Source: Spirosoma panaciterrae DSM 21099 (GTDB taxonomy: Bacteria; Bacteroidota; Bacteroidia; Cytophagales; Spirosomataceae). From it: a stretch of 64,000 nt of DNA. This document shows positions 33,689 through 41,480 of this stretch, one piece after another. The notes below the pieces were generated by a model. It was not told the DNA's origin and searched no databases. It saw only the letters and a program-made list of their open reading frames with translations. Within the stretch, counting starts at the first letter, position 1; each line of letters begins with the position of its first letter. Made by a program: the position numbers and the translations under genes. Where the stretch lies: positions 1-64,000 of the forward strand of contig NZ_KB893189.1 in NCBI RefSeq assembly GCF_000374025.1, written 5' to 3'.

Positions 33689-35434
33689 TTAGATGTTTTT
33701 TTGTTTAACCTGATCGATCAAGTATTCGCTGGTACGCATAGAACTGGCCAGGATAGTCCAGGTCACGTTTTTATCACCCTGCGATGGGAAAGCTGCTGCA
33801 TCAACCACAAACAGGTTTTTCACATCGTGAGCCTGCTGGTATTTGTTGAGTGCGGAGGTTTTCGGATCATTCCCCATCCGGGCGGTTCCGACTTCGTGGA
33901 TAATCAATCCGGGAGCGGCCAGACCATAGTTGTTTGACGCGTTTGGCTTTTCACCCAACGCAATCCCACCCATGGAGTGAATAATTTCCTCGAACGTATC
34001 CTGCATGTGTTTCGCCTGTTTGATCTCGTAATCAGACCATTTGTAGTTGAAACGAAGCACGGGAATACCATATTTATCGACCACGTTTGGATCAATTTCG
34101 CAATAGTTGCTTTCGAGGGGAACGGGTTCTCCCCGACCCGCCATACCAACATATGCTCCGTAGAACCGCCGATAATCGTCCTTGAGGGCTTTACCATAGC
34201 CGCCACCGGGTTTCATTTTACCATCGCGACCAGGAATCATGCCATTCAGTTCTTCGACACCCCAGCCGAATCCATAGGCAGGCATTCCCATACCTCCCCA
34301 GTATTCGATGTGGTATCCACGCGGGAAATCTAATTTCTTGTTATCGAGCCACCAAGGGGTGAATACGTGCATACCACCAACACCATCTTCATTGTAGCGC
34401 TTGCGATCCATCAGGGCTGGTACAAAGGCCGACCGTGATGCCCCCGTCGAATCATTGATGTATTTCCCAACGACGCCACTGCTATTGGCAAGGCCGGTTG
34501 AGAATCGGCTCGATTTGGAATTAAGAAGCAAACGGGCCGTTTCACCGGCACTGGCTGCCAGCACAACGGTTTTCGCCTTTACAGTAACCTCCTGAAGACT
34601 TAGGGTGTCTACGTAACTAACCCCTGTAGCCAATCCAGTAGCCGGGTCGGTTAGCACTTCGCGAACCATAGCCCCGTTTATGAGGGTCACATTTCCTGTT
34701 TTCAGAGCAGGCTTCACCAATACTGACGATGACGAGAAATCGGCATACGCCTGGCAGGCACGCCCACACTGGCTACAGTAGAAACACTGCCCGCGCTCAT
34801 TGTTAATTGGTTTGGTCAGAATCGACAAACGGGAAGGAATTACCGGAATACCAATACTCCGGGCCCCTTTGCGAATCATCAATTCATGAAGTCGTGGCTT
34901 AGGTGGAGGCAGAAAAATACCGTCTGGTTCAGTTGGCATATTTTCAATGGACCCAAATACCCCGATGAGCCGATCAACCCGATCGTAAAAGGGTTTGATG
35001 TCGTCGTAGCCAATGGGCCAGTCTTCACCTACACCCGTCATGCTTTTACGACGAAAATCGTCAGCACCGAACCGGAGCGAAATACGGCCCCAGTGGTTGG
35101 TACGCCCCCCCAACATGCGGGAACGGAACCACTGGAAATTAGACCCTCTTACGTTAGTGTAAGGTTCACCTTCGATCTCCCAGCCCCCCCAGGCGGCATC
35201 GAAATCACCAAAAGCCCGGGTCGTACTGGCTCCACGGCGGGGCGATTCCCAGGGCCATTTCAGTTGCGTAATGTATTTCGGATCGGCGGGGTCAAAGTAG
35301 CCACCTGCTTCGAGTAATACGACTTTGGCTCCAGCTTTCGCCAGAGTATAAGCCGCCATACCCCCACCAGCTCCTGAGCCGACAATAGCAACATCATACT
35401 GGGTAGGCGCTTTTTTAATCAGAAATGAATCCAT
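33689..35434 (-). CDS. GMC-type FAD dehydrogenase, alpha subunit
   Basis: 581 residues. The FAD dinucleotide motif V-A-I-V-G-S-G-A-G-G-G-M-A-A-Y lies at 15-29, with L-E-A-G-G-Y-F-D about 40 and the FAD-contact stretch G-G-R-T-N-H-W-G-R-I-S near 110. The C-terminal catalytic block ends F-V-V-D-A-A-A-F-P-S-Q-G-D-K-N-V-T-W. Near residue 240 there is a C-F-Y-C-S-Q-C-G-R-A-C motif, whose C-x5-C-x3-C spacing is that reported for a 3Fe-4S cluster in bacterial FAD-glucose dehydrogenase. No signal peptide, so it probably leaves through Tat together with its Tat-bearing partner just downstream. Substrate likely a sugar or sugar acid; not provable here. Confidence 0.92.
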   Translation of the reverse strand: MDSFLIKKAPTQYDVAIVGSGAGGGMAAYTLAKAGAKVVLLEAGGYFDPADPKYITQLKWPWESPRRGASTTRAFGDFDAAWGGWEIEGEPYTNVRGSNFQWFRSRMLGGRTNHWGRISLRFGADDFRRKSMTGVGEDWPIGYDDIKPFYDRVDRLIGVFGSIENMPTEPDGIFLPPPKPRLHELMIRKGARSIGIPVIPSRLSILTKPINNERGQCFYCSQCGRACQAYADFSSSSVLVKPALKTGNVTLINGAMVREVLTDPATGLATGVSYVDTLSLQEVTVKAKTVVLAASAGETARLLLNSKSSRFSTGLANSSGVVGKYINDSTGASRSAFVPALMDRKRYNEDGVGGMHVFTPWWLDNKKLDFPRGYHIEYWGGMGMPAYGFGWGVEELNGMIPGRDGKMKPGGGYGKALKDDYRRFYGAYVGMAGRGEPVPLESNYCEIDPNVVDKYGIPVLRFNYKWSDYEIKQAKHMQDTFEEIIHSMGGIALGEKPNASNNYGLAAPGLIIHEVGTARMGNDPKTSALNKYQQAHDVKNLFVVDAAAFPSQGDKNVTWTILASSMRTSEYLIDQVKQKNI

Positions 35435-35548
35435 GCAAAATTTAATGTTTTATCAATTTTGTTGAGCAAATTGATAGTTTATAGTTCTAAAAGCAAAAAT
35501 GCCAGAAAATTACCTGTTTGTCGTGCACAGGAATTGCCACTTTTTGGG

Positions 35549-37570
35549 CTAGTCAAACAAATACCAATCCACACCAAAGGCAAATCCACGGCGCATTTGC
35601 AGAAAATCGGGAGCCACGAAATAGCCTGCTCCCTGCAAAATGCCCTGATTCGCATGGGTGAGTTTGATGAACAGCCGAGTACGGTTTACGCGCAAATTCG
35701 CATATACATCGGCCAGCACATACCCTTCAACCTGTGTTCGGTTCTGCAGGTAAAATTGCTGCGCCACAGGCATATAGGCATCCGCATAATACGGCGACTT
35801 ATAATGCAGGTCGATGCCCGTCTGAATATAGAGCACCTTGGCGTACAGTAGCTCGTATTGTAAACGCGTATTGATAAAAAACGGGGGCATCCGAATCACA
35901 TCCGGCCCTTCTTTTACTGTGTAGTAAGCCTGTCCGGCTATCAGAAATTTTCCAAATTGGAGATGATATCCCAATCCGGGTTGTAAAATGTGTATTGCCG
36001 CTTTCTCCTGGGCAGGCACGGCCTTTTCGTTGAAATAGATATAGTCCTTAAGCAGATAGTAGTCTAAACTGGGCTGTATACGCAACTGTCTGTACCGAAC
36101 ATTGAATTTCCCATAGGCGTGGTTATAACTAGGCAGACTGAAGTTATTTTGCCACGAAAAAACAATGCTTTGAAATCGCTCCTGCAATAAGGTTGGGTTT
36201 GTGGTAATGGTCGAATAGCCAGCCGTCAGCCACTTGCTCTCAAACTGCCCCTGAATTCGGTAGGTGACATTTCCTTTAGTATTGGCCCCAAATTCGGCTT
36301 CTGCTGTCAGTCGCGATAAACTATCGGGGAAATAATACCCGGCCCACCCACCAACAAACGTTTCGGTCCGTGGGGTTTCGTATTGATTAAACAACGTGCG
36401 GGAGGTATTATAATAGGTAGACTGCCGATAATTCCGAATACGCAGATAAGCCCGGTAATTGAACGAAGCGCCTTTGTATTGAGCAACTCCTTTGATTCCA
36501 AATTGATTTTCCAGAAGCCGGAATCGACTCCGCTGGAAGATACGGGAGCTATCGCTTGTCAGAGACGGATAAAATGTGAGCGTATCCCTTCCGTCTGGCA
36601 GGATCGGCGACAGGATGTAGCGGTTCAGTCTGAGGGTATCGTCCTGATAGAAATTTTTCTGTGTCTGATAGTCGAAGCGATGATAGAGCTGAAAGCCCTT
36701 ATCCAGTACATATTGATGGTAGGCATGCCAATCGTTTCGAATTTCCCAGCCATGCGGTCCCTGCGTCGATGAACTACCGCTTCGTAAACGGGAATCACCC
36801 GTGTAATTATAAATAATAGGTTCATTCGTAGCCGTTAAACCAGGCAACACCCCTCCCTGCTCATCGAGGCTATGATTCATGTTGTTGAAATGAGCCAGCA
36901 GCGTGTATTTGTCGTTTTTAGAGCGGTAATTCGTATGGAATAAAAAACCCCAGTTCTGGGCCAACAGCTTAAACGGGTCATTATTGCCACTGGTACCAAA
37001 CTGCTTCTGCGAAGTAAATCGCTGAAGGTTAAAGCCTACGTTCCAACGCTGGGTAACGTTTTGGGCCATGTCGAACCGTAAAATATTCTGGTTGTTACCA
37101 CCTAATGCCAGATACATGTCGGTAAACGGCGACTTTGTATCGAAATATTTAACCCCCAGCGTTTGAAACGCATACGGATTAAATACGTAATAGCCCGATT
37201 GAGTACCTAATTGTGGTGGCGTCTGAATAAAGACCGACCGAATCGGTGTACCCAGCGTTCCTAAGTCCTGATAGAGATTCTGGCTTCGCTGAACGTAGGT
37301 ATACCGATGGCTTTCATCCATGGTAGTATCCAGCGTGTATAATTTCCGGCGGTTGTTCAGAATATCATCTTCCAGTACGAAACGCGTCGATTTGGGACCA
37401 TAAATGACCTTGGTCGAGTCATCTATCCCCCCATTATTTACCCCCGTAGTGGACGAAGGCATAGCCTGTCGCCCACCAAATCCAGACGGAACACCCCCAG
37501 GAAACTGCTGCGCCCAGCCTCTACCTGATAGGGCGAGCAACACACATAAAATAACAACACTCCGATTCAT
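35549..37570 (-). CDS. Porin_10-like putative outer-membrane porin
   Basis: 673 residues. A signal peptide (MNRSVVILCVLLALSGRGWA) is followed by a Gly/Ser-rich stretch and a long beta-rich body of aromatic-rich strand pairs such as Y-T-L-L-A-H-F-N-N-M-N-H-S, G-F-Q-L-Y-H-R-F-D-Y-Q-T-Q-K and F-N-V-R-Y-R-Q-L-R-I-Q-P-S. The chain ends R-R-G-F-A-F-G-V-D-W-Y-L-F-D with the terminal aromatic expected of an outer-membrane barrel. This is the Bacteroidota putative-porin family. The solute is unknown. It has a very close promoter (37576-37607) with almost no leader. Confidence 0.88.
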   Translation of the reverse strand: MNRSVVILCVLLALSGRGWAQQFPGGVPSGFGGRQAMPSSTTGVNNGGIDDSTKVIYGPKSTRFVLEDDILNNRRKLYTLDTTMDESHRYTYVQRSQNLYQDLGTLGTPIRSVFIQTPPQLGTQSGYYVFNPYAFQTLGVKYFDTKSPFTDMYLALGGNNQNILRFDMAQNVTQRWNVGFNLQRFTSQKQFGTSGNNDPFKLLAQNWGFLFHTNYRSKNDKYTLLAHFNNMNHSLDEQGGVLPGLTATNEPIIYNYTGDSRLRSGSSSTQGPHGWEIRNDWHAYHQYVLDKGFQLYHRFDYQTQKNFYQDDTLRLNRYILSPILPDGRDTLTFYPSLTSDSSRIFQRSRFRLLENQFGIKGVAQYKGASFNYRAYLRIRNYRQSTYYNTSRTLFNQYETPRTETFVGGWAGYYFPDSLSRLTAEAEFGANTKGNVTYRIQGQFESKWLTAGYSTITTNPTLLQERFQSIVFSWQNNFSLPSYNHAYGKFNVRYRQLRIQPSLDYYLLKDYIYFNEKAVPAQEKAAIHILQPGLGYHLQFGKFLIAGQAYYTVKEGPDVIRMPPFFINTRLQYELLYAKVLYIQTGIDLHYKSPYYADAYMPVAQQFYLQNRTQVEGYVLADVYANLRVNRTRLFIKLTHANQGILQGAGYFVAPDFLQMRRGFAFGVDWYLFD

Positions 37571-37575
37571 TATCC

Positions 37576-37607
37576 CAAAAGTAAGGCAAAACGGCCGATG
37601 GGTGCAA
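37576..37607 (-). promoter_or_regulatory. Promoter of the porin gene, predicted leaderless
   Basis: On the minus strand TTG at 37607-37605, 21 bp, TACTTTTG at 37583-37576. The box ends 5 bp before the ATG at 37570, so transcription should start at or within a base or two of the start codon. Confidence 0.6.
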
Positions 37608-37631
37608 TTAATGGGATTTACTTAACGATTT

Positions 37632-38699
37632 TTAAGTCGCAGCCAGTCGCCTGTGCGTATGTAAAAAACTCAAAAACTCGGCTTCCTGATTGGCCAGAAA
37701 TTGAACAGAAACCGGAAGGTAATAGAGTGGCCACGTCGTTCGTTCGCTTTCCGTTAGTAAGGCATCCAGTTTTACCCAATCTTTTTCGGTCGTTAAGATC
37801 GCAGACCCCGGTGGCAAGTCATTCACAATCAAGACCAAGTCCTCACGAGAGTAAGCGTAATGGTCAGCAAAGCGGTAATGCCTTTGAATACCATAGGTTT
37901 GCCCGACATACTGTTCTAAAGGATCGGCATTTGCCAGGCCCGACACCAGGGTAACCTTCTCCAAACCCGTAACTGATTCATGGGAGGCAAACGAAAGAGG
38001 CTCTCCATACTGAAGGCCAGCAAAAAAAATAGGGGTATCCGCTTCGGTATAGGATCGAATATGGGTTTCAATTCGTTGCCGTTCGGTTTCCCAAAGGTTC
38101 ATTGGGCATTTGGTCACCACAACCCCATCAGCCCGACGAGCGCCCTTACGCCGTTCCCGAAGTCGACCAGCCGGAAAAGGATAGTCTTTATAAAATGGCC
38201 TGTTGTAATCCGTCAGCAGGATAGACAAATGTGGTCGAACGGCCCGATGTTGAAAGGCATCATCCAGTAGAATCTGAGTTGTTTCGGGATGCAGCGTCAG
38301 CAACGACCGGATAGCCTCAACTCTGCGTTCGCCCACACACACCCGAATCTGCTTTCCAAACTTTCGATAAATCTGCAAGGGCTCATCCCCGATGGTGGCT
38401 GCTGTATCATTCGGTGTGGCGATTCGAAAGCCGCTTGTTTTCCGTCCGTACCCCCGGCTTACCGTAGCAATTGATTCATTGTTCATATACACACCTGATC
38501 GATACCGTTTAATCAAAAATTCAACCATTGGTGTTTTACCAGTCCCTCCTACCGTTAAATTACCTATGCTGATGGAGTATACGGATGGACGCACAGACGG
38601 CAATAATTGGTTATCAAAGAGCCAATTACGAAAATCTATGATTAATCCATATAGTATAGTGAGCGGCAGGAATATACATTTAATAATAAACCGTTTCAT
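37632..38699 (-). CDS. lpxK: Tetraacyldisaccharide 4'-kinase
   Basis: Phosphorylates the lipid A precursor at the 4' position on the inner membrane. 355 residues from MKRFIIKCIFLPLTILYGLI, which forms the N-terminal membrane-binding helix; 26 residues of open frame upstream are rejected. The Walker A motif I-S-I-G-N-L-T-V-G-G-T-G-K-T-P (about 45-60) is followed by S-R-G-Y-G-R-K, G-D-E-P, L-L-D-D-A-F-Q-H-R (catalytic Asp region) and G-L-A-N. The C-terminal part contains F-A-D-H-Y-A-Y and T-T-E-K-D-W-V-K-L, both conserved. Divergent from menC. Confidence 0.95.
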   Translation of the reverse strand: MKRFIIKCIFLPLTILYGLIIDFRNWLFDNQLLPSVRPSVYSISIGNLTVGGTGKTPMVEFLIKRYRSGVYMNNESIATVSRGYGRKTSGFRIATPNDTAATIGDEPLQIYRKFGKQIRVCVGERRVEAIRSLLTLHPETTQILLDDAFQHRAVRPHLSILLTDYNRPFYKDYPFPAGRLRERRKGARRADGVVVTKCPMNLWETERQRIETHIRSYTEADTPIFFAGLQYGEPLSFASHESVTGLEKVTLVSGLANADPLEQYVGQTYGIQRHYRFADHYAYSREDLVLIVNDLPPGSAILTTEKDWVKLDALLTESERTTWPLYYLPVSVQFLANQEAEFLSFLHTHRRLAAT

Positions 38700-38732
38700 T
38701 AATATTTTCGTCTGTTTACCCGATTGAGCAGT

Positions 38733-38740
38733 CAAAAGTA
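38733..38740 (-). promoter_or_regulatory. Candidate -7 box for lpxK
   Basis: On the minus strand TACTTTTG, an exact TAnnTTTG match 33 bp upstream of the lpxK start. No suitable -33 TTG. Confidence 0.35.
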
Positions 38741-38782
38741 GTATTTTTAGGGCTGGGTTTCTCCCTCCTCGCCACACTCACA

Positions 38783-39895
38783 ATGAGTTTAAAAGCTGAC
38801 TTCCTACCCTATACGCTGCACTTTCGCTTCGAAGCAGGTACCTCGCGGGGTACGCTGACGAAGAAGACATCGTATGTTATTCGGCTTTTCGACGATGAGA
38901 ATCCTGGTGTTTTGGGCTATGGAGAATGTGGGCCCTTGCCGGGTTTGAGCTACGACGACCGACCCGACTTTACAGAACGGTTGCAGCAGTACTGTCAGGA
39001 CTTCAATGAGCTTGACCTCCAATTGTTTAGCTGGAACGTCCCCATTATTCTGAACCAGATCATAAGCCCTCAGTTTCCGAGCATTCTGTTTGGGTTCGAG
39101 ACAGCTATGCTTGATTTTTTGTCGGGTGGGCAACGCAGGATCTATGATTCTGATTTTACAACTGGCCAACGAACGTTACCCATCAATGGGCTTATCTGGA
39201 TGGGTAGTCCAGCATTTATGCGCCAGCAAATTGAGGAGAAACTAGAAGCAGGGTATACAACGATTAAACTTAAAATTGGGGCGCTCGATTTTAACCAGGA
39301 ATGCGACTTACTGGCTATGATTCGGGAACGCTTTACGGCTGAGCAAATTACTCTACGGGTCGATGCGAACGGTGCTTTTCATCCCGATGAAGCCATGCAC
39401 AAGCTGGAGCGACTAGCTTCTTACCAACTGCATTCGATCGAACAACCCATTCGTGCCGGACAACCTGATGTTTTAGCCGACCTTTGCCGCACCACACCTA
39501 TTCCGATTGCCCTGGATGAAGAATTGATCGGACATATGGAGTACGTGGACAAGTTCAGGCTTTTAAAAAAAATTCAACCGCAGTATATTGTGCTGAAACC
39601 AACTTTATTAGGGGGATTACGGCACTGCGATGAATGGATCGAACTGGCCGGACGGCTGAATATGGGCTGGTGGATTACCTCGGCTCTGGAATCAAACCTT
39701 GGTCTGAACGCCATTGCTCAGTATACAGCCCAGTTCAGGCACTTACTGCCTCAGGGGTTGGGCACCGGACAACTGTACCACAACAATGTTGATAGTCCGT
39801 TATTTGTCGACCGTGGCTATCTGCATTATGACCCGGCCCGTGCCTGGAATCTTACCCCGCTTTCGATTGATTCGTCAGGGCACGTCCTGACTTAA
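38783..39895 (+). CDS. menC: o-Succinylbenzoate synthase
   Basis: 370 residues, enolase superfamily. It dehydrates SHCHC to o-succinylbenzoate in menaquinone synthesis. Metal and catalytic residues: I-K-L-K-I-G (Lys pair, about 160), R-V-D-A-N-G-A-F (first metal Asp), E-Q-P-I (second), A-L-D-E-E-L-I-G (third) and V-L-K-P-T-L-L-G-G (second catalytic Lys). The C-terminal G-L-G-T-G-Q-L-Y-H-N-N matches Bacteroidota MenC rather than dipeptide epimerases. Other men genes are not in the window. The regulator gene follows by 11 bp, so they are probably one transcript. Confidence 0.9.
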   Translation: MSLKADFLPYTLHFRFEAGTSRGTLTKKTSYVIRLFDDENPGVLGYGECGPLPGLSYDDRPDFTERLQQYCQDFNELDLQLFSWNVPIILNQIISPQFPSILFGFETAMLDFLSGGQRRIYDSDFTTGQRTLPINGLIWMGSPAFMRQQIEEKLEAGYTTIKLKIGALDFNQECDLLAMIRERFTAEQITLRVDANGAFHPDEAMHKLERLASYQLHSIEQPIRAGQPDVLADLCRTTPIPIALDEELIGHMEYVDKFRLLKKIQPQYIVLKPTLLGGLRHCDEWIELAGRLNMGWWITSALESNLGLNAIAQYTAQFRHLLPQGLGTGQLYHNNVDSPLFVDRGYLHYDPARAWNLTPLSIDSSGHVLT

Positions 39896-39906
39896 ACTAT
39901 TTTGCA

Positions 39907-41409
39907 TTGAATCTGCCTGCCGATCATATCCGCTTGCTTTTTGGCCTGAAACTGCGCCAACTAAGACTCGACAAAGGACTGTCGGTCAGCGAACTAGCCC
40001 ATCTTTCCGGTTTATCTATTTCGTACGTTACTGAAATCGAGAAGGGTCGAAAGTATCCCAAAGCCGATAAAATTTCGGCCCTGGCCGAAGCCATGCACAT
40101 CGACTACGATTCGCTGGTTTCGCTCAAACTCAGTAAAAAGCTCGAGCCCATTTCAGAGTTGTTGCGCTCAAAGTTCCTGACCGAAATTCCGCTTGAACTC
40201 TTTGGTATAGACCCGTCTGATTTGCTTGAACTACTGGCTGAGGCTCCTGCTAAAGTAAGTGCGATGATTCGTACGTTTATGGATATTGCCCTGAGCTATA
40301 ACATGAGCGTTGAACGCCTGTATTTGACGATGCTCCGGTCGTATCAGGAAATGCACGACAATTACTTTCCCGAGATTGAAGCCGATGCCGACCGATTCCT
40401 CACGGAATTTGCCTCGTTGCCGCATCAAGCTGTCGATGAAGCTCTGCTTACGAACTTGCTGAAAACCCGATATGAGATTCGTATAGAGCAGTTTGATCCG
40501 CTTACTCAACCCGAACTAGTCTCGCTTCGCTCTGTTTTTCGCCCCGAGCAATCCACCTTGTACCTCAACGCTGGTTTATCCGTCGAACAGCGACTTTTTA
40601 TCCTGAGCCGGGAAGTTGGTTTTCAGTATTTGTCTCTGAAAAATCGCCCTTACACCTACTCCTGGGTCGAGGCAGAGTCCTTTGAGCAAATCTTAAACAA
40701 TTATAAAGCATCTTATTTTGCCGGAGCGATCTTAATCCGACGGGATGAGCTGGTATCCAGGCTGGGAGCCTTGTTTGCGCAGGACACCTGGAGCAATGAT
40801 GATTTCCTGCAGCTAATTACCCACTTTGGTTCTACTCCTGAGCGTTTTTTTTATCGGCTCAGTAACGTGTTACCCAGCTACTTTGGCATCGATCAACTCT
40901 TCTTTTATCGGTTCAACCATACTCCCGGTCAGGCAACGTTTCAACTGACCAAAGAAATGCACCTTTCGCGTCAGCAGGGGCCACGTAGTATAATGGACGA
41001 ACACTTCTGCCGCCGTTGGATTGCCTGGACGATTCTTCAGGAACTTCAGTTTTTGCAGCAGCATAAAACCTTCGATGGTGCCCTTTGCCGTGCCCAATTA
41101 TCTGACTATGCAGATTCGGGACTTCAGTACCTCATTATTTCAGTCGCGCATCCGGTTCAGCCTCAATTCCAGCAGAATATGAGCGTATCTATGTGCTTTG
41201 CGGTAAATGATACGCTGAAGAGCAAAATGAAATTTCTGGCCTCTCCCAACGACATCAAAACGCTGGAGAATATTCCGTTTCGTGTGGTGAATCAAACCTG
41301 TGAGCGCTGCGGTATTTTCGACTGTCGGGAACGGGTTTCTGCTCCGACCGTACTTCAGAAAAAACGGCTGTTTGAAGCCACCAAAAAAGCCATGGAAAAG
41401 CTGAAATGA
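39907..41409 (+). CDS. XRE-family regulator, ScfR/RamB-like, with C-terminal zinc-type motif
   Basis: 500 residues. The N-terminal XRE HTH (about 8-65; L-R-Q-L-R-L-D-K-G-L-S-V-S-E-L-A-H-L-S-G-L-S) has I-E-K-G-R-K-Y-P after the recognition helix. A long helical middle follows, then a region resembling the ImmA/IrrE-like part of short-chain-acyl regulators but without its HExxH. The C-terminus contains C-E-R-C-G-I-F-D-C-R-E-R, the cysteine motif typical of RamB/ScfR (DUF2083) proteins. Actinobacterial relatives sense acyl-CoA esters. The start is a TTG at 39907; no ATG lies ahead of the HTH. It is 11 bp after menC. Both termini fit the family well; ligand unknown. Confidence 0.85.
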   Translation: MNLPADHIRLLFGLKLRQLRLDKGLSVSELAHLSGLSISYVTEIEKGRKYPKADKISALAEAMHIDYDSLVSLKLSKKLEPISELLRSKFLTEIPLELFGIDPSDLLELLAEAPAKVSAMIRTFMDIALSYNMSVERLYLTMLRSYQEMHDNYFPEIEADADRFLTEFASLPHQAVDEALLTNLLKTRYEIRIEQFDPLTQPELVSLRSVFRPEQSTLYLNAGLSVEQRLFILSREVGFQYLSLKNRPYTYSWVEAESFEQILNNYKASYFAGAILIRRDELVSRLGALFAQDTWSNDDFLQLITHFGSTPERFFYRLSNVLPSYFGIDQLFFYRFNHTPGQATFQLTKEMHLSRQQGPRSIMDEHFCRRWIAWTILQELQFLQQHKTFDGALCRAQLSDYADSGLQYLIISVAHPVQPQFQQNMSVSMCFAVNDTLKSKMKFLASPNDIKTLENIPFRVVNQTCERCGIFDCRERVSAPTVLQKKRLFEATKKAMEKLK

Positions 41410-41480
41410 TGTAATATGATGTAGGATATAGGATGTATAATGTAAGTCAATATCCTACATCCTATATCATACATCATTTC
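41404..41480. repeat. Word-repeat hairpin between convergent genes
   Basis: Outer arms GAAATGATGTA (41404-41414) and TACATCATTTC (41470-41480) are exact complements. Inside, GATATAGGATGTA (41425-41437) pairs with TACATCCTATATC (41457-41469) and GATGTAGGATA (41418-41428) with TATCCTACATC (41451-41461). Short words TGATGTA and GGATATA/GGATGTA recur. Both flanking genes use the TGA in the arm ends as stop codons. Works as a two-sided terminator or message-end hairpin. Confidence 0.8.

Noticed and set aside
38783-39895. Dipeptide epimerase instead of MenC
   Set aside because: Both are enolase-fold enzymes, but the C-terminal G-L-G-T-G-Q-L-Y-H-N-N pattern and D-E-E-L-I-G match Bacteroidota MenC.
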